Of a stretch of 64,000 bases of DNA, positions 34,229 through 46,028 are shown piece after piece. Below the pieces are notes generated by a model. That model was not told the DNA's origin, made no database searches, and was given only the letters and a program-made list of their open reading frames with translations. The DNA comes from Bryopsis sp. KO-2023 (Eukaryota; Chlorophyta; Ulvophyceae; Bryopsidales; Bryopsidaceae), in the NCBI GenBank assembly GCA_030272585.1, contig BSYQ01000004.1, forward strand, positions 2,790,001 to 2,854,000, read 5' to 3'. The position numbers were made by a program, and so were the translations under genes. Within the stretch, counting starts at the first letter, position 1; every line of letters starts with the position of its first letter.

Positions 34229-34700
34229 AAGTTTGGGAAGCTTTGGAAGAACCACCTGGATAAAGATGCTTTGGAAGCACCTGGAAAGCGCTCAAATTGA
34301 CGACAGCATTTGGGGAAAAGATCTCAGCATGATCAAATTTGGGAAGCTTTGGAAGAACTGGGATCAAGATGTTTCGGAAGCACCTGGAAACCGTTCAAAT
34401 AGAAATTGAACAAATTGACAACTGCGTTTGGGGAAAATATCTCAGCATGATCAAGTTTGGGAAGCTTTGGAAGAACTGGGATCAAGATGCCACGGAAGCA
34501 CCTGGAAACCATTCAAATAGAAATCGAACAAATTGACAACTGCATTTGGGGAAATATCTCAGCATGATCACGAAAACTGCAAAATGTGAAGTGTGGGAAG
34601 CTTCGAAGAACTCGGATCAAATGCTTTGGAAGCAGCTGGAAACTGTCCAAATACAAATCGACAACTGTAATTCTCGTGTGGGGAATATATCTCAGCATCA
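34229..34700. repeat. tandem repeat, about four units of 105-140 bp
   Basis: Units begin near 34231, 34338, 34455 and 34593 with TTTGGGAAGCTTTGGAAGAA. They share GGAAGCACCTGGAAACC, AATTGACAACTGCATTTGGGG and ATCTCAGCATGATCA. The last unit is the most diverged and carries an insertion. One strand reads as a helical-looking repeat frame (KFGKLWKNWDQD), but without a gene model I treat it as a minisatellite. Confidence 0.8.
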
Positions 34701-35053
34701 GCCAATGAATTATACTTATAATTTTTTTGGAGGGGGCCATCCATCTTTCCATCTTTTTTTTCCATCTTTTTCTTACCACTATTGATCCTTGATGGGTTTC
34801 TTTCTTTCGAAACCCAAATCAATCTATGGGAATTTATCCTCAGTTGCTGCAATTGTTTCTTTTTCCCAAAAGCCAACATTTGTGAGCCATTCTCAAATCA
34901 TCCTCACTTGCTGCATTCGATTGACTAGTCTGCAAAACAGGCTCCTTTCGTCCAGAAAAACGAATGCCCATGCTATTTTATCGATGTTTCAACATTATAA
35001 TGCAGTACAACCACCACCACTGCACACCGAATTTCTCTATAAACAATCCCCCA

Positions 35054-38000
35054 CTATCGCTGGGTTCCTCTGTCCGCCGAAGGAGCCGGTTGCAGTGCCT
35101 TCCTAGAGATTCTCACATTTCCCTTTGGATCTCTGCCCAAGCACTTCACTTTCAACTCCTGCCCCTCATGCAGCACCTCTTCCACCGCTCGTATTCTGGA
35201 GTGGGACAAATCGGAGATATGCAGCAAGGTCTGGAACCCGCTGGGCAATTCGACAAAGGCACCGAAATCCACGATCCTGACCACCTTCACATTGTACACC
35301 TCTCCTTCCCTGATGTTTGCCCCCATGACATCCAGGATTGCTGTTTTCGCGAGGGCGTACTGAGCTTTGGTGGGGGCATACACCCGGATTTCATTCGAAT
35401 CCGGTTTGACGATGAGTCGAGCCCCGCTGTCAGACTCAATCCGCCGAATGGTCTCCCCATCTTCCCCAATCACATGGCCCTACACCAAGCAAAATAAGTC
35501 AAATCCTAAGCCAACCTTCAATAGGAAATCAGTGCACATGCACATCCACACATATAATACATACCACTAGATCCTTATTGACTTCGGTGGAGCCGAACTG
35601 GGGTGTGTTGGGCCCAGCTTTCTGTGGGAGCGATTTCTCCATGGCCTCCAAAATCGTGGCCCTTGCTTGACCGGCCAGCGGCCAGGCGTCCGAAAGGACA
35701 TCCAACGACACAGGCATTTTCACATCCAGCTGTGCAGCCGTTATGCCTTTAGCAGTCCCAGCAATTTTGAAATCCATGTCACCCAGATGATCTTCCAACC
35801 CTTGAATATCGACCAACAGGCAGTGGCTGCCAGGGTTCTTTGCTGCATGATCTGCTCTCTGATTTGATTCTCCACCAGATTTTCCGGCAAGCCCTCGCAC
35901 AGGCATGTCAGTCATGAGACCGATGCTCACACCGGCAACCAGAGATTTGATGGGGACACCAGCATCCTTCAGGGCCAGTGCACCACCACAAGCAGCCGCC
36001 TAGAAAAAAGACAAACAAACACACTCGCTTGATATTGCAACTCTGGCATTCCTTGCCGCTCGAACAATCAATCCACAAGAAACTCGAGCAAAAATTTCAT
36101 CCCTAGGTGACATGTGTGTTCATTCCACCAAAGCCTTGTTTTTCCTAAGAACGATTAACACAACCACCATGCACTCCAGTCGATGTGGATATCAACGCAT
36201 GTGTGTGGAGGACCTTCCGAGGGGGTTCAAACAAATCTCATATGGTCAAAAAAGCACAACAGCTCATTCTGAGGGGAGGAACTCACCATCGAGGAGGATC
36301 CATTGGACATTAGAGTGTCGGTGACCACTCGTACAGGAAAAGGAAAAACATCAGTATCTGGCATGACTCCAGACAATGCTCGTTCTGGTAGAAACCACAG
36401 AAACCATCCACAATCAACTCACGACAATCAAACAAGCCTCTCCACCACCACAACTCTTACACACATCACCGACAGTTGAGGCAAAAGCAACTGTCCACCC
36501 CGACAAAACACCGAGATGCTCACCTGCTAGATTTCCATGCCCGATTTCCCTTCTGTTCACTCCGCCCGTCTTCGAAACCTCGCAGGTCGCAAAGGGTGGA
36601 AATGAATAGTGCACCATCAGATGCCTGGTGGATTCTCCAAGCACCGATTGGACCTCGACTGTGTCATGCTCCCCTCCAACCGTCGCTGTGCACAACGATT
36701 GGGTGTCCCCCCTCTCGAACAGAGCGGAGCCGTGGACCACCTGTGTGCACTCGACCTGGCTGCCAAAGGGAATAATCGCTGGTCACTAAGCCAAATTCAA
36801 CGTTCGATTCACTGGCAGGTCAATCCCACAGCATGCAATCGTGCCGACATTCACACCGATCGACACACTTTCACCGAGAGCATTTCATTCAAATATACGC
36901 TTGGCATATCGATATTTTCTTTTTCAGTTTCGTTTTACTGGTTCACGCAACACACACACACACACACCTGACAGAAAAGTCTTCTCAACTCCCTCAATCC
37001 TCGGCCATCCACCCTGAGGCCGTCTTGAATGGCCATTTGTCGTACGATTTTCTCCTCCACCATGTGCAGACTGAAATCCAAGTCCAAGGGAGATACACAG
37101 CCGGAGCCTGGCTGCCCACATCGAACCCAACCACCAACTTACACACACTTGAATAAATCTTTCAAGACATGACCTGTACAAGAAACGGAGAAAAGAGTGA
37201 CAAAATGTGTGAATGCATAATCGAACTCACCACTCGCTCTGATTCGGGCTGTATCAAGCCTTTGGCATTCAATTGCTGGTGAACCTTTCGCTTTACGTCG
37301 CTCCTTCCGAGGGCCCTGCCCTCCTTCCCCAAACCAGGATTCCTGAAAATTTCCTTCAGCATAGGCTCAGCCAGGACCTAAGCCAACACATTCCCAACCC
37401 TCATTCAGTAACTCAAAGCCGAAACCCACCCTGCAGCCGGGAATTTTCCCGACAATCGCCTGATCGATATCTGAACTCAGGCCGGTGCACCGATTTCTGG
37501 AGTGGCACTGACATAAACGATACACATTGAACCAATATCCTTGGAGAAATGCCAGATTTTCTTAACAAAATCTGGCGGTCAGAAGTTTTGGGGGAGGAGC
37601 ATTTTGAATCGTTTTTTTATTGTGAGGGAACACTCTGTGACATGGTTTGTGCAGTTTAAAAGATCGTAGCCTACATTCCCGATGGATCGAAACTGTGGTG
37701 CTTCAGAAATTCAGTGGTGTTGTGAGATAGTACTGACCATGACTTGCTTTGCAGCAGCAGGGTCAGCCCCAGCCAGAGTGACTGTCCTCTTGGTTCGTCC
37801 AGCTCTCCTCGCCAAATCTTTTTGAGGTGCTATCAGCTTTGAGACTTCCTTCTGCGCCAGCCGTAAGGCTTCCCCAAATGTCCCATCATCGACCTGACAG
37901 ATCACCAGCACACTGATCAGAAATGAAATTGAGCTGTTTATGCAGCTTACACACAAGAAAAAATAACTGCGATTGTTGTCGCTGACCTCGTTTGCTTGGC

Positions 38001-39740
38001 ACTCCACCATGACAGTCCGATCCCAAGTTCCGGCGTAAGTGAGGTTCAGGTCAGACTCGATAAGCTCCACAGTCGAAGGGTTCACAATGAATTCGCCATC
38101 GACACAACCGATCCGGACAGCCCTAAATCACACCACTTCATGTTACAAAACGACTCGCTCCTTTTCTAGAGACCCATCAGACATGGATCTACACTTTTTT
38201 AATATCTGTTTTGTTGCTCAAATAAGTTAATATCACGTCTGAAGCCCCATTCCAAATGAGTGATACAAACCCAATCAACACTAACATGGTTTTAGTCATA
38301 CATTGGAGCCATTTCAACAACAGGATTGCTGGCAGTTTAATTGCAGGGTCATTGATTACCCGACAGGACCTTCCCAAGGAACATCAGACGCCGTCAGTGC
38401 GGCAGACACTGCGTTAATAGCCAGGATATCGGGATCCTGGGATCCGTCTGCCGAAAGCACCGAGGCAATGACTTGAGTCTCACAGCAGAACCCAGGTGGA
38501 AACAAGGGGCGAATGGCTCTGTCGATGGCCCGCATGCACAGCACTTCCCTGTCTTTTGGTGCACCTTCCCTGCGATTAAACGTTGTTGGAATTCGACCAG
38601 CCGCATGCAGCCTTTCTCGATAGTCTACCTACAATCACGGAACGTTTGTGATATTCTTGGGGAAAAAAAAAAAAAATCAAATCAAAGCTTCTGGGGGCGA
38701 CCGGGGGAGGGGAAATTGAAAAGATCCCAGAGGCAGAAATTCTATTTTTGAATGAACCATGATGAGCGAGCTCCATTTTAGGGAAGGGGACGACGGAGGG
38801 TTGGGAAGTGGTCGGTTGATTATCGCTAATCCCAACGATGGATTTCTTTAGCTATTTGTTTATAGATCGATGTTTGAGTTCACCTGGAGAGGGACCATGT
38901 CAGCTTCCGGCTGGGTGGTTTTTTCGCTCACAACGGTTGCCAGCACGGCGGTTCCCTCGATCCCACACACACAGGCACCATCCGCAAATCTGGCCAGTTT
39001 CCCTGCTTTCCATGATATTTTATGCTTGCCCACTTGCGTTTCTTCACATAGGTCTTCACCTGTGAATTGATCAATGGCAGTATTACATCTTGGTGCAAAA
39101 TTGCTGATGGCCGGGCAGATCCATTTCATCTGAGCCGTCAAATCCTAGACTGGATCCCAAAAAACTACTTTGAATTTTTCGTTATTTCCCTCATGCTGTG
39201 AGAAATTAATTTCTCTTCCTCCAATCATAGTTGGAATCAGACGTCAAGATTTTGACGTACGATTTCAGGTGACGAAAAGTTGACACAACTAGTTTCTGTC
39301 AGCAAGCCACTCTGGCTCGGGAAGGAAACGAAGAAAACCGAAAAAAACCCACGAAACGACGGCCCAAACCTACCTCGTTTCGAATCTTCTCCTCGCGGTT
39401 TGTATCCAGTTTCTCGTTCGAGCACCTCTTCTGCCTCGGCTGCCGCACTCGACAGTCGACGCCAACCGCTGCGCCAGCCGATGGAGGGAGTCTGACAAGT
39501 TTCGGTCGACGGCAATTCCCCCCATCCCCAGCGAACGTCGCAAACGAAGGTTCTTCTGTTCGATGGCGTCCACACGTGATCGAATCCTGCAGAAGACAAA
39601 ACGTCCAGAAAGATCTATCCACATCGGTTGGCTGGAGCCGAGCAAAGATACGCACGCGCCACACACACACCTTGCAAGATACTGGCGGCGCAGGCGGAAA
39701 CGTTGCGTCTTTTGAACAACGGCGACAAGCGCCCAGCCAT
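35054..39740 (-). CDS. PNPT1: polyribonucleotide nucleotidyltransferase (PNPase), organellar, about 13 or more exons
   Basis: PNPase degrades RNA 3' to 5' by phosphorolysis, here probably in the mitochondrion. Exons: 39671-39740, 39374-39586, 38884-39059, 38360-38628, 37987-38122, 37738-37893, one near 37.43-37.48 kb, 37231-37377, 36968-37070, 36524-36740, 36287-36384, 35565-35999, 35054-35479. A short exon near 37.15 kb is probable. First RNase PH domain: [34 protein letters not shown]. Helical linker, then second RNase PH domain: [68 protein letters not shown]-terminal KH ([20 protein letters not shown]) and S1 ([20 protein letters not shown]) follow. The start [19 protein letters not shown] is basic and hydroxylated, fitting a mitochondrial presequence. 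Confidence 0.93.
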
Positions 39741-40601
39741 TTCGAACCTGCGCGCGTCGGGATGAATTCCAGTTTGGATGCTCACAGTGGGCTGTGGTCC
39801 ATTTGGCGAATTTCCCCATCATTATGACGGCGGGCCAGAATGAGTGTGACTCATCCGTGTGTCTGGCATGTGAGGAAATTGGAAAGGTGAATTGCATGTT
39901 GGCTTGGAACGAAGTCTAGACACCATGAATGACAGGATTTTTTTTTTTTTTTTAAATGACAGGAACTCTTTTGTCTGTTTTGTTTTCTTTTGTATGCTTG
40001 ATCAACGTTTGAATCCAAGGAGATATAAATTGCCAATGTAAAGCAGAGTGTAGGAAACACTCCCCCAGTCTGCCCTCCAGTTTCACTGCCGCCAAAAGTT
40101 GCCTGGGACGTTCTCCCATTCGATATGAGAGGAGGCCCTCTTAAAAAGAAGAGTAGCAGGGGGAGAGGGATTCGAAGTTGCATATGACTGACATCGGACA
40201 TGTCGATGGAACACGCTCGTTTTCAGTTTTTGAAAAAAACATCATTGGAATAGAAGTGCAATTCAACATAATTGCCCCCACGCTGCTGTGGATGCTCCAG
40301 GGTGAACCCAGGCAGTTTCCAACACTGAGATCCCATCCGCCCCCCAAAAAATTATTGTATATCACAAGAGAAAAAGCTCTCACACTTTTCGAACAAAGAC
40401 GCTACAAAAACCCGAATCAATCCCCCTTTCCTACGCCCCCACACCTTATCTCATATCGCTTGACTGGGCAAAAGTCCAGCTCCATATTTTCAAAGCCTCT
40501 TTCTTGAAACCTTTCAACACTGACCCTTTTTTTCCGTAACATTCAACAAACCAAAGCAAACAGAACCCGTCCCAATTGCCTGTAGGACGGTCAAGGGGCA
40601 T
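39741..40601. other. intergenic, PNPT1 promoter and 3' end of the YIPF gene
   Basis: About 0.86 kb. Contains a T-rich tract near 39935-39950. No supported coding frame. The PNPT1 promoter should lie in the left part. Confidence 0.4.
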
Positions 40602-43600
40602 TCAGTGGAAAACGAAGGCAATAATGCAGCCGACGCCAATGTGGATGAGCCCCAGAACGACCAATACCACTGTAGCCCTGCATTTGCAAAAGCGGAATTT
40701 GATCGAGTTTGCTTGAGTACTGGGGAACACTTCCAGGAATCTGCACTTATACAGTTTGTGGTGGGAAATTTTTTCGACTAGTTTTTAAAAATTCTCTACC
40801 ACCACTAACTATATGGAATAACATGATGTATTCTTGACAGCTGATTTCAATCAAAAAGAGTTGCAAAGCATGGAGGCCTTCTTTCAGTGTTTTTTTTTTC
40901 TGCTTTTCTGTTTTTTTTCTTTTTTTTTTTTTGGGGGGGGGGGAATGTCGGCGAATGACTGTTTTTGTGTGAGGTTGATTACCTGGTTGGAGCTGCAGAG
41001 TAGATGGCCTCCTTGAAATTTCTCAGGAGAAATATGCCAGAATATATGGTGACTATGGCCACAGAGAGCTTTCTCAATACGTCAAAAGGAAGCATCAGCA
41101 GGAACGAAATAGGCAAAAACGTCGTCATCATGTAACCTGCAACAAAAAAAAACAACCAACGGATATGGACACTCTCATTCTTGCATAAAATAAAAAGAAA
41201 CAAAAAGATATGGACACAGCAGATCCACAAATACGTTGTTGTATGAACTCGGACGTCACACTCCTCCGAAAATGGTTTTCCTCAAAAAAAAACTGAAGAG
41301 AAAAAAAATGCTTTCCGTTCAAGGATTTCCCCCTTCTTTCTTATTTATTAATTTTCTTTTTCCGAAAAAAAATCTACATTCGCTTGGCATCATGCCATAT
41401 CTGATGTACTTGATAGAAAAACTCTCTTTTTTCTTCTCAATTTTTAGCATATTTAATTGTTTTTAGAAATTTGTTCGATATGGTTCACTCACCGTACATG
41501 CACCAGACGTGGGAGAGATGGACTTCAGATTTGAAGCATCTCAAGAACCCCCATACGCACAGCCCAACTCCAAACACATAACAGTAGTACAAGATGGATG
41601 CATGCGCCAACTGTTATCAAGCAGCCAAATATTAAAAAAAAAAGATCATCTACCACACATGTTTCATTTACCTTTCATTCATTCTATCTTTTTCTTTTTT
41701 TTTGAGAAATTTCGGAGAACGATAAGGAAGCTTTCAACCTCCGATTTCCACATTCCTCACACTTTAGTGTTTGGCATAAATTGAATCAAAACATGAAAAG
41801 GAAAAGGGCACATGGCAAAAGAGATAACGCAAAACATCCAAAAAGAACTGTTGTTCATCCCCCTTTTTTTTAATTTCCTTCCAAAACCGAAAACGATGTG
41901 CATCTTTCTATGATATCGATTGCTAACTACAAAGTCGAGTGCCAAAAAACAAAAATGCTATATATATATACTTAAGTATTTATTTATTTATTTTATTTAT
42001 TTATTTTTATATTACACTCTCTTCTCACCCTGGAAAAATCGCTATTCCATATTTTGTGATCCTTATCATCCTTATCATCCTTAGCATCCTTGTGTTCTTT
42101 TTCGTGGTGATTGTACCAGGAAACAATGTTGCTGCTGACGGCTGTCAAAAACACCAAAGTGGTGGTGATCCAGAAAGGACCATACCTGAAACAATAATTT
42201 TTTTTTTTCATAAATTTGAAAACAAAAAACATCTCTTTTCACCCCCCCCAAAAAAAAACGGAAAAATAGAATCGAAACAAGAAAGTGGGCATTTCTTGAT
42301 GGATGGTACGAGAAATTTATCGTTTCAGGGATGATTTCATCTGTTGGGAAAGAAAGCATCTATTTAAGAAAAAATCGTATGCATGTACGTATTTGAATGA
42401 AGGAGAGGAACTCACAAGTCTGGGTTATCCTTCACATTGTCGAAGAAATTGCCTTTGAACGGACCGAGGGATGAATTTCCCATTCGCCATAGAACATCCT
42501 GCAATTCGATTTAAGAAAACACCACCACTGCTTTTCAATATTCCAATCGCATTGGGGGATGTGAAAAAACATTCTGAACCATATGGGGATAAAATATAGC
42601 AAATACAATGACACAGTTTTTTGACATCAGAGTATTTTAAAATTAGAAAAAAAAAAAAGAAAGAAAGAAAAGAAAATCCACCTTGGTATCCACGTCGAAG
42701 TATTTTTGAAATCGTTTCAGCGACAGCCATCCTAGCTTTCCTCCGTCTTCTGGTTCGTTCGGTGTCGATCCCTCAGCCCCAGCCAGTAGACTTTCATTCG
42801 GTGCTTCCCCTACATTCGCAAATCGATATGATTTTGGGGAGAAAAAAAAATGTGAAGTTGACCTTTGCTTGGAGTTTTTTCAATCTAAAAAATGGCAAGA
42901 AGATTTCGATAATTTAAAATCCTCATAGCCCCCTGGAATCAAAAAATTCGATCAACTGGAGGAAACTGAAGAAAAACATTTAAGCAAATTTTCAAACGAA
43001 GCAAAATTTTGCGTGTTTCTGCTTTTTCTTTTTCTGTCAAGGTTTTCCACATGTTTTCTCATGACTCTCAACCAAAGGAGTTCAATATCCCAAAACCAAA
43101 AATGCTATTTGCCTTTTCCCAAAAAAATAAATGAAAAAAATAAATCCCACACACTGCCCCAAGAAATTGTTCTTTGTTTTTTTAATTAATACCTCCAGTT
43201 CCGATTTTTCCACTGGCACTGTGTGGGTTCAGTTGCGAGTCTGAAACAATCGGAAAAAAAAAAACACCACCACAGATTAGTTCAGAAAAGAACTGGCTAT
43301 TCTCATAAACACCATTCAGCATATCAATCCAACAAAAACAAAATCAAAAATCATTGCAAACCAAATTCATTACTGTCAATGCACAAACTTGTGAACAAAA
43401 AAGCCAAAAAACACACGGAACCACCACTAAGTTTTATTTCTGTTTTTGTGTTGTGTGTGTGTATTTTCTAGGTTCCCAGTTTTTTCACCATTGGAATTTT
43501 AAAAACAACACAGACACCAACATCTAAGAATAGAATTGAATCGTAACCCACCTGCGAAGTCCAAGACCACAGGGTGCCCAGTAACTACTTGACCACCCGG

Positions 43601-43830
43601 CCCAACAGAAGGCACGACAGCATCGTCTGCTACTTGAGGGACATTCACGACCGTTTGAGGATTGAAGTCGGGTAGATCCGTCGGAGGTGGATACGGGTCC
43701 TTCAAGAAACACGCACCCAAAACAAAAGCAGGTTGGAAAAACAGGAACGTCAATAGATCCGTAATTGTTGGGTGGGTAACCCGCGGGCAGCAGACGCTTC
43801 GATAGAGATCTCCTCACCGAGCCAGACATA
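40602..43830 (-). CDS. YIPF1/YIPF2-type Yip1-domain Golgi membrane protein, about 328 aa
   Basis: Nine exons: 43819-43830, 43551-43699, 43193-43240, 42682-42809, 42416-42498, 42029-42185, 41493-41610, 40983-41136, 40602-40740. The first codes only MSGS. The N-terminal third is cytosolic, Pro/Gly rich and disordered. Then come the family landmarks YFDVDTKDVLWRM, NPDLYGPFWITTTLVFLTAV, the transmembrane segments ILYYCYVFGVGLCVWGFL, MTTFLPISFLLMLPFDVL and LSVAIVTIYSGIFLL, and a last one VVLVVLGLIHIGVGCIIAF. YIPF proteins bind Rab GTPases and keep Golgi and ER-Golgi traffic in order. A Lys/Asp/His-rich loop (KEHKDAKDDKDDKDHK) after the first membrane segment is unusual for the family. Boundaries are by eye; one is off by a base. 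Confidence 0.9.
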
Positions 43831-45036
43831 GAACGCTTTTCCAGCAGCGGAAGCTCGCAGCACTTTTGATTTTCGACTTCTCCCTGCACTCAGACGCTGC
43901 AACAGATATCGAGGGATGCCAATTTGTTCAAGGGGAATTGGGTGGGAGGGACCATGATATTTCCTGCTGACTGACATGGGAAATTCTGGCTGGCCATCCA
44001 ACAGTACGACAGCCGGAAAAGGCGTCACCAGAGATTCAGTCGTCTTTGGTGGATGGTGGTGAGACTCTTGGCTCCTGTGGTGAAAAAGGAGAGGCGATAG
44101 TTAGATGAGAAGGGGAAATGAGACGAAATGAGACGCGTGGGTGTTTGCGGCTGAATGGCCGAGTTGTGATGACGGGAGGAACTTGTGGTTGTGATGTGTT
44201 GAACGTTTGTGGTCGGAAAGTGAAAGGGGCGATACTTATAGGGGCTGTTGTTGTTGTAAAGATGCCTTATTTGTTTTGAGTTCGTTTCCTGTCGAAAAGT
44301 TCACTGCGTTCTACGAAAAAGACAAACACAATTCCACACTCCCCCCCCCCCCCCCCCCCCCCCCCCCCTTCCCTCGCAGTATTGTTATTGTTGGTCGCTT
44401 CAACTCTCCCTCATTCTGCCTAAAACACAGTTTCTCTTTATCCCCTCGAATCTCAGTTCTTGAACGGATCGTTTTGGTTTCCCATGAATTAGTGTGGCCT
44501 GCACTATTGCTGGGGTTACAACATTAAAAGACCCACACGAAACACGATTGAGGGTGTACAAATCTGGATGCACACCCACACCAATTTCTGTCATTTGAAA
44601 GGGTTTGGCTCGCAACATCAAATCGAAAGAGCTTTATCTATCCAGCTCTCCTATGTCCAGATTGTTCTTTCTCTCTCTATATATATCTTTCCTTTTCTGG
44701 AATTTTTTGGGGGGGGTTGCCAATTCAGCAGCAGAAGATTTTTTTTCTTTTCTCAACCATCACATCTTTACACAAATGACCATTGTTCTGCAAATGCCAA
44801 TATTACACCTTCCCCACCCCACCCTTTGTTCGAACCTCTACTTTTTGTCCCCAAAAAAAATCAGAAAAGACAAAAACACACACACACACACTCAAAAAGT
44901 ACTAAGCATTCCTTTGCAATTTCTTGTTCTGCTCCCAGCCCGTTTCCCATCTTCTCTTTCTTTTATCCCTCGATTCATTCAGAATAAATCGGCGGTGGAG
45001 ATTTTTTGGATACCTTTTTGATTATTTTGAGAAAAC
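43831..45036. other. intergenic with long poly-C tract
   Basis: Upstream region of the YIPF gene and downstream region of RBX1. The main feature is the poly-C run at 44341-44368. Frames in this stretch (for example the 92-codon minus frame ending 43750) show no family match. Confidence 0.4.
44341..44368. repeat. poly-C homopolymer, about 28 bases
   Basis: An uninterrupted C run. Similar long tracts occur at 48300-48322 (23 G) and 49924-49938 (15 G), so pure G/C homopolymers recur here. Exact lengths may be affected by sequencing error. Confidence 0.8.
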
Positions 45037-45116
45037 GACTGACCCTGAGAAGAGCCCATCCATCAATTCACCATGACTGACCCTGAGAAGAACCCATCCA
45101 TCAATCCACCATGGCT
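45037..45116. repeat. two-copy tandem repeat at the 3' end of RBX1
   Basis: A unit of about 40 bp, starting GACTGACCCTGAGAAGA and ending CATCAATTCACCAT, occurs twice with few changes. The second copy reaches into the last RBX1 codons, so this tail may have been copied from the coding end. Confidence 0.75.
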
Positions 45117-45496
45117 GAACCGGCTGGCAGGATTTTCTCGATTTTGGTATAATCCCACTCTTTGTTGCACAATGGACAGGCACTCCTGGTTTTCAACCAA
45201 CGTTGAATGCAATCCAAATGAAAAACGTGGCCGCAGCACCCCCAGGCGATGCTCAGTCCCGGGTGATCGGGGTCCCCGGTGGGGTTGGCTTGGTACTCTA
45301 TGCTAGGCTCGTACAAGTTGTTTCGGCAGATGGCACAGGTGTCCGTGCAGATAGCCCACGACCACATGGCCACGGCGTTCCATTTTTTGATCTCAAAGCG
45401 TTTCCCCCCTTTCTTTACGGGTGCTCGCACTGCGGATGGCCCGGAAGCTCCAGACGGTCCAGAGGGTCCGGAGGGTCCAACTTCGTCCACCTCCAT
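45101..45496 (-). CDS. RBX1: RING-box protein (RBX1/ROC1 type), cullin-RING ligase subunit, 131 aa
   Basis: Single exon. RBX1 binds cullins and recruits the ubiquitin-loaded E2 in SCF and related E3 ligases. The cullin-binding strand FEIKKWNAVAMWSWAICTDT is followed by the RING-H2: CAICRN, a zinc-binding loop, CGHVFHLDCIQRWLKTRSACPLCNKEW. The N-terminus is extended by a Gly/Ser/Pro/Ala repeat (GPSGPSGPSGASGPS) that contains the simple repeat seen in the DNA. The penultimate zinc ligand position reads CPLC as in RBX2/RNF7, where animal and plant RBX1 usually have CPLD. The upstream FEIKKWNAVAMW block is closer to RBX1. I call it RBX1 type, with RBX2 as the alternative. Confidence 0.9.
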   Translation of the reverse strand: MEVDEVGPSGPSGPSGASGPSAVRAPVKKGGKRFEIKKWNAVAMWSWAICTDTCAICRNNLYEPSIEYQANPTGDPDHPGLSIAWGCCGHVFHLDCIQRWLKTRSACPLCNKEWDYTKIEKILPAGSAMVD

Positions 45497-46028
45497 TCTG
45501 TGTTTTTTTCCCCCTCAGAAAACGAGTAGAATTGCTTCCTTCTTTCGACAAGCGGAGGTGATTGGACTGGAATACAACAAGAAAGCCAGAAACAATTGAA
45601 ATCAATTTGGAGGCTTTTTCACTCTTTGGGGGAAAAAAAAATACAAACTCGGCGAAAAAAGGGCTCAAGAAAAGCGGTGACCAACTCCTGCCCACCGCCC
45701 TTTCCAACAAGAAAACGAAACACTAAAAAAAAAAAGCGATATCGAAATAGTTCCGGCCGAATCTCCGAGAAGGCAGCACTTTCGAACTTACCCTGGGGCG
45801 CAGTCGACCAAGTCTGTTTTTCGAGCGAGAAACTCCTTGCCACGTACAGGCCCTTTCCTTTATTTTTCCCTCTGTCCAGAATTTACGAGCTCCCAAGGAT
45901 CATTTTCAAAACCGTACTGCTAGCAGCGATTCAGCCCAAAATTGGAGTGCTGTTTTCCGATCCTCCAAACGAACCCGTCGAATAAAAGAACCCCGGAAAA
46001 AGGGATCGGTCGGTTTCGTGGTGGTAAG
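45497..46028. promoter_or_regulatory. bidirectional promoter region, RBX1 / ELM1-like gene
   Basis: Only 532 bp separate two divergent start codons, so both promoters must lie here. No TATA box is obvious at a useful distance from either start. Confidence 0.5.

Noticed and set aside
37550-37575. Hairpin GCCAGATTTTC ... GAAAATCTGGC-like as a terminator
   Set aside because: Lies inside a PNPT1 intron of a eukaryotic gene, where rho-independent termination does not apply; likely a chance inverted repeat.
40935-40945. G-run near YIPF exon 9 as an RNA element
   Set aside because: Only about ten G after a T tract, too short to stand out in this G/C-tract-rich window.
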